This document shows positions 16,294-26,343 of a stretch of 45,445 nucleotides of DNA, piece by piece. How positions within the stretch are numbered: the stretch's first letter is position 1; each line of letters begins with the position of its first letter. A program made the translations under genes and the position numbers. Source of the DNA: Candidatus Sumerlaeaceae bacterium (GTDB lineage Bacteria > Sumerlaeota > Sumerlaeia > Sumerlaeales > Sumerlaeaceae). The notes under the pieces are model-generated. The model had not been told where the DNA came from. It worked only from the letters and a program-made list of their open reading frames with translations, and made no database searches. The stretch spans positions 1-45,445 of the forward strand of contig JAOAAY010000029.1 in assembly GCA_026418615.1 (NCBI GenBank). The letters run 5' to 3'.

Positions 16294-19200
16294 ATGTTCC
16301 AAAAAATACTCAGCAAACTGTTCGGCAACAAGCAGACCCGCGACATGCGGCGGATTCTTCCCATCGTGGACGAGATCAACCGCTGCTACGAGCAGTTGCA
16401 GGGTCTGAGCGACGACGAACTGCGCGCCAAGACGGACGAATTCAAGGCCCGGTTGGCCGAGGGCGAGACGCTCGACGACCTGCTGCCCGAAGCGTTCGCA
16501 GTCGTGAAAGAGGCGTGCCGGCGGCATCTGGGCCAAAAGTGGATGGCTGCGGGTATAGAAATCACATGGGACATGGTGCCCTACGATGTCCAGTTGGCCG
16601 GCGGGATCGTTCTGCATCAGGGCAAAATTGCGGAAATGGCCACGGGCGAGGGCAAAACGCTCGTCGCCATTCTGCCGCTGTACCTCAACGCGCTGGCCGG
16701 GCAAGGCTGCCATCTGGTCACGGTCAACGATTACCTTGCGCGCCGCGACAGCGAGTGGATGGCGCCGATTTTCAATTTCCTCGGCCTGACCGTCGGCTGC
16801 TTGGATAAAACAGAACCGAGCACTCCGGAGCGACGGGCCCAGTACGAGTGCGACATCACCTACGGCACCAACCACGAGTTTGGTTTCGACTATTTGCGCG
16901 ACAACATGGTGCAGGAAGCGGATCAGGTGGTGCAGCGCCGCGGCCACTTTTACGCCATCGTGGACGAGGTGGATAACATCCTTATTGATGAGGCCCGCAC
17001 TCCGCTCATCATTAGCGGGCCGGTGGACCGGTCCACGCACCGTTACGACGAGATCAAGCCCGCCGTGTTCGAACTGGTGAAGAAGCAGAACGAACTCGTG
17101 AACCGGTTGATCGCGGAGGCCGAGGAGCGGTTGAAAAAGACGGGTCCGACTGATCCGGAGACGGGTCTCATCCTGCTGCGGTGCCAACGCGCCCTGCCCA
17201 AACATAAGCGTTTGATGAAACTCCGCCAGGAACCCGGCATCCAGACGCTGATCGAAAAGACGGAGTTGTCCTACCTCGCCGAAAAACGCATGAACGATGT
17301 GGACGAGGGCGTTTACTTCGTCGTGGACGAGAAGGGGCATCAGATTGACCTGACGGAGATGGGCCGGCAGGCGCTGACGCCGTCCAACCCGAAACTGTGG
17401 GAGATGCCCGACATCGTCGAAGAAATTGCGGCGGTTGACGCCGGATATTTCGATGTCATCGAACTGACCGACGGGCGCAAGGTGCTGCTGACCGGGAAGG
17501 AGAGCGAACGCGCCGAGGCCCGCAAGCCCGACGGCTCGTTCGAGATCAAGCGCCACGACGGCATCCTACGCCTCAGAGCCGATCAGGTGGCGCGCGTGAT
17601 CCCCGGCAGCGAGGTGCCCAAAGAGGATCACGAACAAATCAAGGAAATCATCCGCGCCGACCACGCCGTTCAGAGCGAGAAACTGCACAACATCTCGCAG
17701 TTGCTGCGGGCGTACACGCTGTACGAGCGCGATGTCGACTATGTGGTGCAGGACAACAAAGTCATCATCGTGGACGAGTTTACGGGCCGTCTCATGCACG
17801 GGCGGCGCTGGAGCGACGGTCTGCATCAGGCAGTGGAGTGCAAAGAAGGCGTCACAATCGAGATCGAGACGCAGACCCTGGCCACCATCACGCTTCAGAA
17901 CTATTTCCGCATGTACAAGAAACTGGCGGGCATGACGGGCACGGCCGAGACCGAAGCCGCGGAGTTCATGCACACCTATAAAATGGATGTCGTCGTCATT
18001 CCGACGAATCGGCCGGTCATCCGTCAGGACGAGGAGGACTTCATCTACAAGACCAAGCGCGAAAAGTACAACGCCATCATCGAAGAGATCGTACGGTGCC
18101 ATAACGAGAAGTTACCGGTGCTGGTGGGTACGGTAAGCGTCGAGGTCAGCGAGTTGCTCAGCCGCATGCTGGCGCGGCGCAAGATTCCGCATAATGTCTT
18201 GAATGCCAAGAATCACCAGCGCGAGGCGGAAATCGTGCGATTTGCCGGTCAGCCGGGCGCGGTGACGATCGCGACGAACATGGCCGGGCGGGGGACCGAC
18301 ATCAAACTTCATCCGGATGTCATCCACCGCGACGAGAAGGGACGGCCGACGGGGGGGCTGCAAGTGATCGGCACGGAGCGCCACGAGGCGCGCCGTATTG
18401 ACCGGCAGTTGCGCGGTCGGTCCGGGCGTCAGGGCGACCCAGGCCGCTCGAAGTTTTATCTGTCGCTCGAGGATGATCTCATGCGCCTGTTCGGCAGCGA
18501 GCGCATCGCCCGTATCATGGATCGTCTCGGGCTGCAGGAGGGCGAGGAGATCACCCACCCGTGGGTGACAAAGGCCATCGAGAGCGCGCAAAAGAAAGTC
18601 GAGGCGCGCAACTTCGAGATGCGCAAGCGCACGCTCGAGTACGATGTCGTCATGAACTCGCAGCGCGTGGCCATTTACGGCGTGCGCCGCGAGGCCCTGC
18701 TGGCCGATGATCTGCGCGAACTCATTCTTGATCTGCACTACAAGGCGATTCACGCGGAACTGGCAAACTATGGCGATCCGACGCGTCCCTCCGAGGAGTG
18801 GGACATTGCCGGGTTCCTCGCCATGCTGCAGCGGTTCATTCCCTATGCGGATTTCGAGTCCATGGCCGGGGAACTGCGCGGCCTCGACGCCGAGACTTTC
18901 ATGCAAAAGATCATGGCGAAGGTCGAGGAAGCGTACGAGCGCAAGCGCGCCCAGTTGGGCGACGATCTGCTGCGCCGGCTGGCGCGCTGGGTGATCCTGC
19001 GGCGCATTGACTCCAACTGGATCGACCACCTGCTGGCCATTGACGAATTGCGCGAGAACATTCACTGGCGCGGCTACGCGCAGGTGGAACCCATCAACGA
19101 GTTCCGGCGCGAGGCCTCCCTGCTTTTCGAGGACATGCTGCTTCGTGTGAACAAGGAAATTCTGGAACATTTCTTCCTGACCCAGCCGGTCATTCAGGAG

Positions 19201-19482
19201 CAGGCGGTAGACGATCACCGCGTCAGGCGCATGGAGGCCCGCAAGGCCACGGAAGAGGAGATGCTGCCCCGGCAGGGACCGCCGCCGACAGCGGAGGAAC
19301 TGGAAGCCGAGGCGGCGGGGGAGGGCGGACCCGAGAGGGGCGGCCGCGCCGTGCACGCGCCCGCGGTGCCTCTGCGCAGCACGCGTAAAGTTGGCCGCAA
19401 CGATCCCTGCCCGTGTGGCAGCGGCAAGAAATACAAGAAGTGTTGCGGGGCGGGCGGCGACGAGGGCGCCTCGCCTTTCTAA
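16294..19482 (+). CDS. secA: Preprotein translocase ATPase SecA
   Basis: SecA drives Sec-dependent export. The 1062-aa product has Walker A (MATGEGKT, about 115-122), Walker B ([13 protein letters not shown], from D224), the second nucleotide-binding fold with [11 protein letters not shown]-like [14 protein letters not shown] and [14 protein letters not shown], and the C-terminal zinc motif [13 protein letters not shown] (from C1039). It is larger than the roughly 900-aa E. coli protein because of an insertion around nucleotides 17240-17640 ([42 protein letters not shown]). Similar insertions are known in PVC and FCB SecA. The ATG at 16294 was chosen over an 82-codon longer reading because the family start ([16 protein letters not shown]) is here and AGAGGAAAGAG precedes it. 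Confidence 0.97.
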   Translation: MFQKILSKLFGNKQTRDMRRILPIVDEINRCYEQLQGLSDDELRAKTDEFKARLAEGETLDDLLPEAFAVVKEACRRHLGQKWMAAGIEITWDMVPYDVQLAGGIVLHQGKIAEMATGEGKTLVAILPLYLNALAGQGCHLVTVNDYLARRDSEWMAPIFNFLGLTVGCLDKTEPSTPERRAQYECDITYGTNHEFGFDYLRDNMVQEADQVVQRRGHFYAIVDEVDNILIDEARTPLIISGPVDRSTHRYDEIKPAVFELVKKQNELVNRLIAEAEERLKKTGPTDPETGLILLRCQRALPKHKRLMKLRQEPGIQTLIEKTELSYLAEKRMNDVDEGVYFVVDEKGHQIDLTEMGRQALTPSNPKLWEMPDIVEEIAAVDAGYFDVIELTDGRKVLLTGKESERAEARKPDGSFEIKRHDGILRLRADQVARVIPGSEVPKEDHEQIKEIIRADHAVQSEKLHNISQLLRAYTLYERDVDYVVQDNKVIIVDEFTGRLMHGRRWSDGLHQAVECKEGVTIEIETQTLATITLQNYFRMYKKLAGMTGTAETEAAEFMHTYKMDVVVIPTNRPVIRQDEEDFIYKTKREKYNAIIEEIVRCHNEKLPVLVGTVSVEVSELLSRMLARRKIPHNVLNAKNHQREAEIVRFAGQPGAVTIATNMAGRGTDIKLHPDVIHRDEKGRPTGGLQVIGTERHEARRIDRQLRGRSGRQGDPGRSKFYLSLEDDLMRLFGSERIARIMDRLGLQEGEEITHPWVTKAIESAQKKVEARNFEMRKRTLEYDVVMNSQRVAIYGVRREALLADDLRELILDLHYKAIHAELANYGDPTRPSEEWDIAGFLAMLQRFIPYADFESMAGELRGLDAETFMQKIMAKVEEAYERKRAQLGDDLLRRLARWVILRRIDSNWIDHLLAIDELRENIHWRGYAQVEPINEFRREASLLFEDMLLRVNKEILEHFFLTQPVIQEQAVDDHRVRRMEARKATEEEMLPRQGPPPTAEELEAEAAGEGGPERGGRAVHAPAVPLRSTRKVGRNDPCPCGSGKKYKKCCGAGGDEGASPF

Positions 19483-19489
19483 AGACAGC

Positions 19490-20938
19490 CTAACTGGCCG
19501 GGCGCTGACCGAGAAGTTCGGCGGTCGAGATATTACCGATGATTTCGATGCGCTCGACCCGTCCGCCGTACGCCTCCACGATCTCGCGGCCTTCGATCTG
19601 CTCGGGAGTGTAGTTGCTTCCCTTGACCAGCACATCGGGCCGCAGGTCGCGGATCAGGCGGTGCGGCGTTTCGTCAGAAAAGGCGACGACATAATCCACG
19701 GCCTCAATGGACGCGAGGAGGTCCTCGCGCAGAGTCTGGGGGATGACGGGCCGTGGTGCGCCTTTGAGCCGGGTGATGACATCATCGGTGTTGGTGGCGA
19801 GCACGAGCACATCGCCCAGAGCGCGGGCGCGCTGAAGCATGGCGACATGTCCGGCGTGGATGAAATCAAAACATCCGTTGGTGAAGACGATTTTGCGACC
19901 AGCCGCACGCAGGGCTTCGCCAAGCGCCGCAAGGTCGGACGGGGTGCGGAGTTTGCGCCCGCGCGGCGTGGGGATGAGGGCCGCTTGAAGTTCGTAAGGC
20001 GAGACGGTGGCGGCTCCTTGTTTGGCTACGACGACTCCCGCTGCGGCGTTGGCTGTGTGTGCGGCGGCCTCGGGGGGGAGGCCGGCGGCGACAGCAAGCG
20101 CCAGGAAAGCCACAAAGGTATCGCCCGCTCCGGTGACATCGAAGACCTCGCGGGCTGTTGCTGCCCCCAAGACCGGTTCCGCACCGGGGCGGCACAGGGC
20201 GAAACCCTGCGCCCCGCGCGTGATGACAAGGTATTGAGCGTCCGTGACATTGAGCAGCAGGGATGCGGTCTGCTGGATCTGTTCCGGCGTGCCTGCCGGA
20301 AGGCCGCTGGCCTCGGCGGCTTCGCGAGCGTTTGGCGTCAGCGCTGTGGCCCCGCGGTAGCGGCTGAAGTCGCGCCCTTTAGGATCCACGAACACCGGTT
20401 TGCCTGCCTGCCGGGCCGCGGATACAATGTCGGCGATGAGGCGGGGGGTGAGCACACCTTTGCCATAGTCAGACAAAATGACGGCGTCACACGAGTTGAG
20501 CGGAGCGCAGCATGCCGTGACAATGCGTTCGATGGCGCTATCGTCCAGGGGGGCGCGCTGTTCCCGGTCAATGCGCAGCATTTGTTGGCCCTGCGAAACG
20601 ATGCGGGTTTTGAGCGTGGTGGGGCGATCGTCCACCGGGACGATTCCGCTGCAGTCGGCGCCGGTCTCTGCGATTCGCTCGCGCAGCATTTGGCCTTCCG
20701 CATCGTGTCCGATGACACCGGCGCAAATGGCGCGCGCACCCGCCGCACGAATGTTGCGCACCACATTGGCGGCTCCGCCCGCGATGTAGCGGTCATGCTG
20801 CTGAAGGACAACAGGCACGGGAGCCTCGGGCGAGACCCGTTCGGTGGTGCCCGTGATGTAATGATCGAGTATGAGGTCGCCAACGACAAGAACAGTGACG
20901 GTGGGCAAGCGCTCGATCATGGCGACGGGATCGTTCAT
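19490..20938 (-). CDS. hldE: Bifunctional heptose-7-phosphate kinase / heptose-1-phosphate adenylyltransferase HldE
   Basis: HldE carries out two steps of ADP-heptose synthesis for the LPS inner core. The 482-aa protein has an N-terminal ribokinase-like (PfkB) domain with SPEAPVPVV, GGAANVVRNI and the catalytic GAGDTF (D273). The C-terminal cytidylyltransferase-like domain, from about residue 348, has NGCFDFIHAGHV (HAGH at 361-364) and VLVKGSNYTPEQIEG. Both domains look complete. ATG at 20938 is supported by alignment of the kinase start and a GGAAA upstream; the longer reading adds 16 residues. It is convergent with secA, separated by only seven bases, so no terminator fits between them. Confidence 0.96.
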   Translation of the reverse strand: MNDPVAMIERLPTVTVLVVGDLILDHYITGTTERVSPEAPVPVVLQQHDRYIAGGAANVVRNIRAAGARAICAGVIGHDAEGQMLRERIAETGADCSGIVPVDDRPTTLKTRIVSQGQQMLRIDREQRAPLDDSAIERIVTACCAPLNSCDAVILSDYGKGVLTPRLIADIVSAARQAGKPVFVDPKGRDFSRYRGATALTPNAREAAEASGLPAGTPEQIQQTASLLLNVTDAQYLVITRGAQGFALCRPGAEPVLGAATAREVFDVTGAGDTFVAFLALAVAAGLPPEAAAHTANAAAGVVVAKQGAATVSPYELQAALIPTPRGRKLRTPSDLAALGEALRAAGRKIVFTNGCFDFIHAGHVAMLQRARALGDVLVLATNTDDVITRLKGAPRPVIPQTLREDLLASIEAVDYVVAFSDETPHRLIRDLRPDVLVKGSNYTPEQIEGREIVEAYGGRVERIEIIGNISTAELLGQRPAS

Positions 20939-21248
20939 GGGTCGGATTTCCAATGATGAATTTGATGGCCTGTGTGTTGATGACAAGCGGTTCGTGCAAC
21001 GATCAATGTCGCACTGCCGCGCCTGACGAACCGGGGGTTTACGCCGTCCCGCGGGACGCAGGAACTGCGGTCGTGCGAAACGGTCTCGGATAAGCAGGTG
21101 GTGCGAGGGAACATTTTTGCCCGGATGGCGTCTAAATCAGGTTTTTTTGGGGTGTTCATTTTCCGCTTGATTTGAGCCGGATGGGCAGGTGAAGTCGCAC
21201 CCAGATTCGACCGCATTGCGCGAATCATTAGAGGAAAGGAGATTTTGG
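20939..21248. other. Divergent intergenic region
   Basis: About 310 bases between hldE (minus) and the exported protein gene (plus). Promoters for both should lie here, but I see no convincing -35/-10 pair. The clearest element is AAGGAG at 21236-21241, eight to twelve bases before the ATG at 21249. Confidence 0.5.
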
Positions 21249-21803
21249 ATGGTTACTCGTTCGAAGGCTGTTCGGCTCTTCGCGTCGCTGGCTGTTGCTG
21301 CTGCTATTCTGGTTCCGACCGCGGTTCAGGCTGGTGCGGAACTTCCGGCGAAGCCGTGCCCCCCTCCGCCCTGCGCGGTGGCCCCGGCTCCTGCCAAGCA
21401 GTATCAGTGGTGGCACATGGTTTTGTTTTACCCGGTCAACCGGGTGCTGGACCTGATTGACATCGGCCGTCTGAGCATCGGCGTTGGCCCGGGCTTCGGG
21501 TTCAACCTGCGTGCCACGGAGTTGGCTGAGGTTGGCGTGGGCTGCTATGAGACCACCCGCTTTGGCATGAAGGGTCGTGTTCTCCCGGTTTACGAAGAGA
21601 ACATTGACGAGGCTGGCGTTGCCTTCCTGGGCTTCGTCAACGGCTGCCTGCAGCGTGACCCGACCGAGATCGGTGCCGACCTGCACATCGGCGTCATCGG
21701 TGCGCAGATCGCTGGCTCGCTCGCCGAGGCTGCGGACTTCGTCGCCGGCTTCCTGCTGATCGATCTGCAGGGTGACGACCTCGGCCCGAATCCTTGGGAC
21801 TAA
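21249..21803 (+). CDS. Exported, probably abundant envelope protein, unknown function
   Basis: A 184-aa product with a classic signal peptide (MVTRSKAVRLFASLAVAAAI; likely cleavage after A28). A short spacer GAELPAKPCPPPPCAVAPA is followed by a domain reading VNRVLDLIDIGRLSIGVGPG, FGFNLRATELAEVGVGCYET and ADLHIGVIGAQIAG. It is glycine-rich with alternating hydrophobics, suggesting beta structure. A strong AAGGAG site, a strong terminator just downstream, and codons such as GCT, GTT, CGT and GGT in place of the neighbours' C/G-ending choices point to high expression. I do not recognise a named family with confidence. It stands alone between divergent hldE and the RND genes. A structural or outer-membrane-associated role is possible but unproven. 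Confidence 0.82.
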   Translation: MVTRSKAVRLFASLAVAAAILVPTAVQAGAELPAKPCPPPPCAVAPAPAKQYQWWHMVLFYPVNRVLDLIDIGRLSIGVGPGFGFNLRATELAEVGVGCYETTRFGMKGRVLPVYEENIDEAGVAFLGFVNGCLQRDPTEIGADLHIGVIGAQIAGSLAEAADFVAGFLLIDLQGDDLGPNPWD

Positions 21804-21860
21804 TCCCGACATAGCGGAGCGTTGCTGAACGCGCCGCTTTCCGGAAAACGGCGCAAAGTT

Positions 21861-21897
21861 GGCGGAGGCCCGAACGGGTCTCCGCCTTTTTCTTTTG
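21861..21897 (+). terminator. Strong intrinsic terminator
   Basis: An eleven-pair GC-rich stem (21861-21871 with 21876-21886, one G-U pair), a GAAC tetraloop and a T-rich tract (21887-21897). It ends the transcript of the exported protein gene and insulates the RND genes. Confidence 0.92.
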
Positions 21898-21964
21898 TCT
21901 GGGTGCTTGACTTGACCATGGGGTGGCGCTTGGCCTCGGAGTGGCGCGGCAGGGGAGAGATTCT

Positions 21965-23044
21965 ATGGCACGATTGATGCGGTTTACTGGTTTTGTGGCG
22001 GTCATGGCTTGTGTCGCACTGGCGGTTTTTTACCAGACCGGCGGGTTCCAGGAAAAGGTGGAACCAAGCCTTGCCGAAGCGAATCGGCAGCCGGGGCTGC
22101 CTCCGGCAACCGAAATCGCTGAGGTGCGATTCGTGGCCATGCCGCTGGTGGAAGAGTCGGTGGGGACGCTTCAGTCGCGCAACCGCGTGGAAGTTTCGCC
22201 GCAAATTCAGGCGACAATTCTCGAAATCACGCGCAATGCCGGCGATCAGGTGACGGCCGGCGACATCGTCGTGCGGCTGGATCCGCGCGACCTCGATGCG
22301 CGGGTGGGTCAAGCGGAACAGGCCGAACGGGCGGCTGAAGCGAACAACAATCAGGCTGCGGCGGATTACGAGCGATCGCGCGAGTTGCTCGCCCGTGGCG
22401 CCGTGTCGCAGCAGGAGGCTGACAATGCCCGCCTGCGTCTGGAGGTGACCTCGGCCAGTCTTGGCGAAGCGCGCCGGGCGCTGGAACAGGCCCGGATCGC
22501 TCGATCCTACGCAGAGATCCGGGCGCCTGTCAGCGGCGTGGTCATCGAAAAGAATCAGAATGCCGGCGATGTCGCGATGCCGGGAAAACCGATTCTGTCG
22601 CTCTACGATCCATCCCTGTTGCGGCTCGAGGCGCCGGTGCGTGAGTCGCTGGCGGTCGGTTTGCGGCGCGGCCAGATTGTCCGGGTGAGATTGGGGCCGG
22701 AACAGCGCGAGACCACCGGAACGGTGGACGAGATTGTGCCTCAGGCGGACATCGCTACGCGGTCGTTCCTTGTGAAGGTTCTCGTGGAGGGCGCTTCCGG
22801 CGGCTTTTATGCCGGCATGTTTGGGCGCCTGTTGCTGGATGTGGGAACCGAGCAGGTGCTGGTGGCACCTAAAGGGGCTGTGGAACGGGTGGGGCAATTG
22901 GAGTTAATGACTGCTGTGACGACGGGGGGAACGGAACGGCGCTTTGTTCAGACCGGACGCGACTTTGGCGAAATGGTTGAGGTGCTCAGCGGGGTAGGCG
23001 CGGGCGATCGCGTGGCTGTGCGGGGGGCGGTTGGACGCTCATGA
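21965..23044 (+). CDS. RND efflux periplasmic adaptor (membrane fusion protein)
   Basis: A 359-aa HlyD/AcrA-type adaptor that links an inner-membrane RND pump to an outer-membrane channel. It has an N-terminal membrane anchor (about 6-22), then the barrel-sandwich and hairpin region (VEVSPQIQATILEITRNAGD, DIVVRLDPRDLDARVGQAE, ELLARGAVSQQEADNARLRL, YAEIRAPVSGVVIEKNQNAG) and a beta-barrel part with a membrane-proximal end (VQTGRDFGEMVEVLSGVGAG). GGGGAGAG supports ATG at 21965. It overlaps the pump gene by four bases (ATGA). No lipobox is visible. Confidence 0.92.
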   Translation: MARLMRFTGFVAVMACVALAVFYQTGGFQEKVEPSLAEANRQPGLPPATEIAEVRFVAMPLVEESVGTLQSRNRVEVSPQIQATILEITRNAGDQVTAGDIVVRLDPRDLDARVGQAEQAERAAEANNNQAAADYERSRELLARGAVSQQEADNARLRLEVTSASLGEARRALEQARIARSYAEIRAPVSGVVIEKNQNAGDVAMPGKPILSLYDPSLLRLEAPVRESLAVGLRRGQIVRVRLGPEQRETTGTVDEIVPQADIATRSFLVKVLVEGASGGFYAGMFGRLLLDVGTEQVLVAPKGAVERVGQLELMTAVTTGGTERRFVQTGRDFGEMVEVLSGVGAGDRVAVRGAVGRS

Positions 23045-26000
23045 GTGACCAGGAGCAACCGACATCGTCCGGCAGGGACAGCGGGGACGAATCGCTCGTC
23101 CAGCGAATTGTCGCGGCGTTTTTACGCGGGAACCTGTCGGTGTTGCTCATCGCCCTGTCGCTGATTCTTGGTGCGGTGGCTCTGTTGGTCACGCCGCGCG
23201 AGGAGGAGCCGCAGATCGTTGTGCCGCTGGCGGATGTCATTGTGCAGGCGCCCGGCGCAAGCGCCCAGCAGGTCGAGCAGCAGGTCGCTTCGCGGCTCGA
23301 AAAACTGCTCTATCAGGTGGACGGCGTCGAATATGTTTATTCGATGTCGCGGCCGGGCATGGCCATGGTCACTGTGCGGTTTTATGTGGGCGAGGATCGT
23401 GAGCGAAGCCTGATACGGCTCTATAACAAGATTTACATGAACCAAGATCAGGTCCCGCCGATCGTGACGGCTTGGGTGGTCAAGCCTGTCGAGATAGACG
23501 ATGTGCCGGTGGTGACTCTGACCTTTACCAGTGACCGGCTCGATGAATACGCGCTGAGGCGAATCGCCGAGGAAGCCGAGAGCCGCATTCAAGGGGTCAA
23601 GAATACCGGGCTGACGACGATCCATGGCGGTGCTCCGCGCCGTGCGTTGGTGCAACTCGACCCGCTGCAAATGGCGGCGAGGGGCGTTTCGGCCGGCGAC
23701 ATTACACGGGCGTTGCGAGCCACCAATGTCTCCATCCCGGCCGGACGATTTGCGCAAGCCAACCAAAATTATGTTGTGTACGCTGGCGAGGCCTTGCGCG
23801 ACATCCGGGAACTGCGCTCGCTGGTCATCGGCGTTCAAAACGGGCGCCCAACCTATTTGCGCGATGTCGCAACAATCACCGACGGACCGGATGAGCCCGA
23901 ATCGTACACGAGGTTTGGTCTCGGCCCTGCTGCCCGGTTCTCGCGCTTTGTCGGAGGTAACAACCCTGCGGCCTCGTTCACAGCGCCCGATCAGCCGGCG
24001 GTGACGCTGGCAGTGGCCAAGCGGCGCGGCAGCAATGCGGTGACCGTGGCGCGGGCCATCGAGCATGAAGTGGAGGCGATGCGCGGAACCGTCATTCCCG
24101 CATGCACGCAGATCGTGGTGACGCGCGACTACGGGGAGACGGCCAATGACAAGGTCAATGAACTGGTGGACGGTCTCGTTCTGGCCATCATCACGGTGCT
24201 GGCACTGCTGGCCTTCACGCTGGGCTGGCGGGAGGCCCTGATCGTGGCCGTCGCCATCCCGATCGTTTACTCGCTGACGCTGATGCTCAACCTCCTCATG
24301 GGCTACACGATCAACCGGGTGACCCTGTTCGCGCTGATTCTCGCGCTGGGCCTGCTGGTGGACGACCCCATTGTTGATGTGGAAAATATCTACCGGCATC
24401 TGCGCATGCGGCTGCGCAAGCCGCTGGACGCCGTTTTGTTTGCCGTGAACGAGGTCCGACCGCCCGTCATTCTCGCGACGCTGGCGGTGATCGTGTCCTT
24501 CCTGCCCATGTTTTTTATTACCGGCATGATGGGGCCGTACATGAGGCCCATGGCTGTCAATGTGCCGCTGGCGATGCTCATGTCGCTCGTCGTCGCTTTC
24601 ACCATCACGCCCTGGATGAGTTACCACATGCTCAAAGGCTATGCCTCGCAGGGCAGCCCTCACGGTGGCGGCGGGGAATCCGAGCACGAGGGGGTCCCCA
24701 CCATCCTGTGGCGTGTGTTTTCGGCGCTGATCGGGCCGTTTACGCGGTCGGCGGTCGCCCGCTGGGTCATGCTGGCCGTTATTGTCGGTCTGCTTGCTTT
24801 CAGCGGTCTGCTGGTTTTGTGGCGCAAAGTGCCGCTCAAGATGCTGCCTTTCGACAACAAGAACGAGTTTCAGGTGGTCTTGGACATGCCGGAGGGCACG
24901 CCGCTGGAGGTGACCGCGGCGGCGGCGCAGGCCGTGGCGGACCGGCTGCGAACGGTACCTGAAGTCGTCAATTATACACTTTATGTGGGGACGCCCTCGC
25001 CGATGGATTTCAACGGGCTTGTGCGTCATTACTATTTCCGTCGCGAGCCGCATCAGGCGGACATTCGCGTGAATCTGGCGCCGAAGAAGAATCGCCGCAT
25101 GCAGAGCCATGCCCTGTTGCTGAGGTTGCGCGATGATCTGACGGCAGTGGCTCGCGAGCGCGGCGCACGATTGAAACTTGTCGAGGTACCGCCGGGGCCG
25201 CCCGTCGTCGCAACCATTACGGCCGAAATATACGGGGATGCGGACACTCCCTATTCCGTGTTGCGGCAGGCTGCGCGCGATGTGCGCGACAGGCTTGCCC
25301 GCGAGGAGGCCGTCGTGGATGTTGACTCTACGATCGAGGCCGACCAGCCGCGTTTAACCTTTGTGCTCGATCGCGAAAAGGCGGCGCTGAGCGGCATTTC
25401 GACCGCCGAGGTGGCCGATACTCTGGCCACCTTTGTGCATGGGGCGATGCCCGCGGCCTTCATGACGGACAGCGAGGTCAATCCCCTCATGATCAAACTG
25501 CGCCTTCCCCGCGACCAGCGCAGTTCGCTTCAGACGCTTCAAGGGCTCTATGTGAAAGGGGAGAAAGGCAACCTCGTGCAACTGGGCGAGATCGGCGAAT
25601 TTCGTTCGGGGGTCGAGGACCAGGCCATTTATCACAAAAACCTGCGGCCGGTCGCTTATGTTTTTGCGGACACAGCCGGGCGGCCTCCCGCCGAAGTCGT
25701 GCTCGCGATGCAGTCCGCTCTCCGGCGCGAACCGACGGCACCGGGGACGCGGGTGGCCTGGGCAGGCGAGGGCGAGTGGAAAGTCACGGTGGATGTGTTC
25801 CGTGACCTTGGGCTGGCTTTCCTCGGGGCTCTTATTGGCATTTACATCCTGCTCGTGTACGATACGCGGTCCTATCTGTTGCCGCTGGTCATCATGGTCT
25901 CCATCCCGCTGACGGTCATTGGTATCATGCCGGGTTTCTGGTTGCTGAATGCCGTGTCGTCCGAGGTGGTCGGCGGCTACGCGAACCCGGTTTTCTTCAC

Positions 26001-26343
26001 GGCCACGGCGATGATCGGAATGATTGCGCTGGCCGGCATTGTGGTTCGCAATTCCATTATTCTCATTGACTTTATTCATCGGGGGCTTGAACGCGGGCAG
26101 GCGATGGCCGACGCGGTCATTGGCAGCGCAGCCGTCCGCGCGCGTCCGATTTTTCTGACGGCTGCGACGGCGGCCTTGGGGGCTTGGCCCATCACGCTGG
26201 ATCCGATTTTCAGCGGGCTGGCGTGGTCGTTGATTTTCGGGCTGTTTGTATCTACGGCTTTTACCCTCGTGGTGGTGCCGGTGGTGTACTTCTGGCTTTA
26301 CGCACCGAAGGCGCCGGCCAGTCTTGCAACAGGTGACGCCTGA
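23041..26343 (+). CDS. RND-family efflux permease
   Basis: An 1100-aa AcrB-like proton-driven pump with the duplicated RND layout. It has one N-terminal helix, a periplasmic porter half, helices 2-7, a second porter half and the last helices. The proton-relay acid pair D441/D442 is in LLVDDPIVDVENIYRH. The C-terminal helices include NAVSSEVVGGYANPVFFT and IVVRNSIILIDFIHRG. It is somewhat longer than AcrB. A glycine/histidine/glutamate-rich loop (HGGGGESEHE, from H541) after helix 6 is unusual. The substrate cannot be read from sequence. The adaptor gene overlaps at the start, but no TolC-type gene is nearby. Its 3' end overlaps the convergent glycosyltransferase gene by 83 bp. Confidence 0.93.
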   Translation: MSDQEQPTSSGRDSGDESLVQRIVAAFLRGNLSVLLIALSLILGAVALLVTPREEEPQIVVPLADVIVQAPGASAQQVEQQVASRLEKLLYQVDGVEYVYSMSRPGMAMVTVRFYVGEDRERSLIRLYNKIYMNQDQVPPIVTAWVVKPVEIDDVPVVTLTFTSDRLDEYALRRIAEEAESRIQGVKNTGLTTIHGGAPRRALVQLDPLQMAARGVSAGDITRALRATNVSIPAGRFAQANQNYVVYAGEALRDIRELRSLVIGVQNGRPTYLRDVATITDGPDEPESYTRFGLGPAARFSRFVGGNNPAASFTAPDQPAVTLAVAKRRGSNAVTVARAIEHEVEAMRGTVIPACTQIVVTRDYGETANDKVNELVDGLVLAIITVLALLAFTLGWREALIVAVAIPIVYSLTLMLNLLMGYTINRVTLFALILALGLLVDDPIVDVENIYRHLRMRLRKPLDAVLFAVNEVRPPVILATLAVIVSFLPMFFITGMMGPYMRPMAVNVPLAMLMSLVVAFTITPWMSYHMLKGYASQGSPHGGGGESEHEGVPTILWRVFSALIGPFTRSAVARWVMLAVIVGLLAFSGLLVLWRKVPLKMLPFDNKNEFQVVLDMPEGTPLEVTAAAAQAVADRLRTVPEVVNYTLYVGTPSPMDFNGLVRHYYFRREPHQADIRVNLAPKKNRRMQSHALLLRLRDDLTAVARERGARLKLVEVPPGPPVVATITAEIYGDADTPYSVLRQAARDVRDRLAREEAVVDVDSTIEADQPRLTFVLDREKAALSGISTAEVADTLATFVHGAMPAAFMTDSEVNPLMIKLRLPRDQRSSLQTLQGLYVKGEKGNLVQLGEIGEFRSGVEDQAIYHKNLRPVAYVFADTAGRPPAEVVLAMQSALRREPTAPGTRVAWAGEGEWKVTVDVFRDLGLAFLGALIGIYILLVYDTRSYLLPLVIMVSIPLTVIGIMPGFWLLNAVSSEVVGGYANPVFFTATAMIGMIALAGIVVRNSIILIDFIHRGLERGQAMADAVIGSAAVRARPIFLTAATAALGAWPITLDPIFSGLAWSLIFGLFVSTAFTLVVVPVVYFWLYAPKAPASLATGDA

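Noticed and set aside
19391-20956. 521-codon plus-strand frame opposite hldE
   Set aside because: HldE shows all catalytic motifs on the minus strand; the plus frame has no recognisable domain.
21249-21803. Assignment of the exported protein to an exosortase-associated family (TIGR04073-like)
   Set aside because: The resemblance is only general (signal peptide, size, lineage); no exosortase or PEP-CTERM protein is in the window, so I left it unnamed.
23122-25110. 662-codon minus-strand frame opposite the RND gene
   Set aside because: Rich in His, Arg and Gln with no fold pattern, a typical shadow of a membrane-protein gene.
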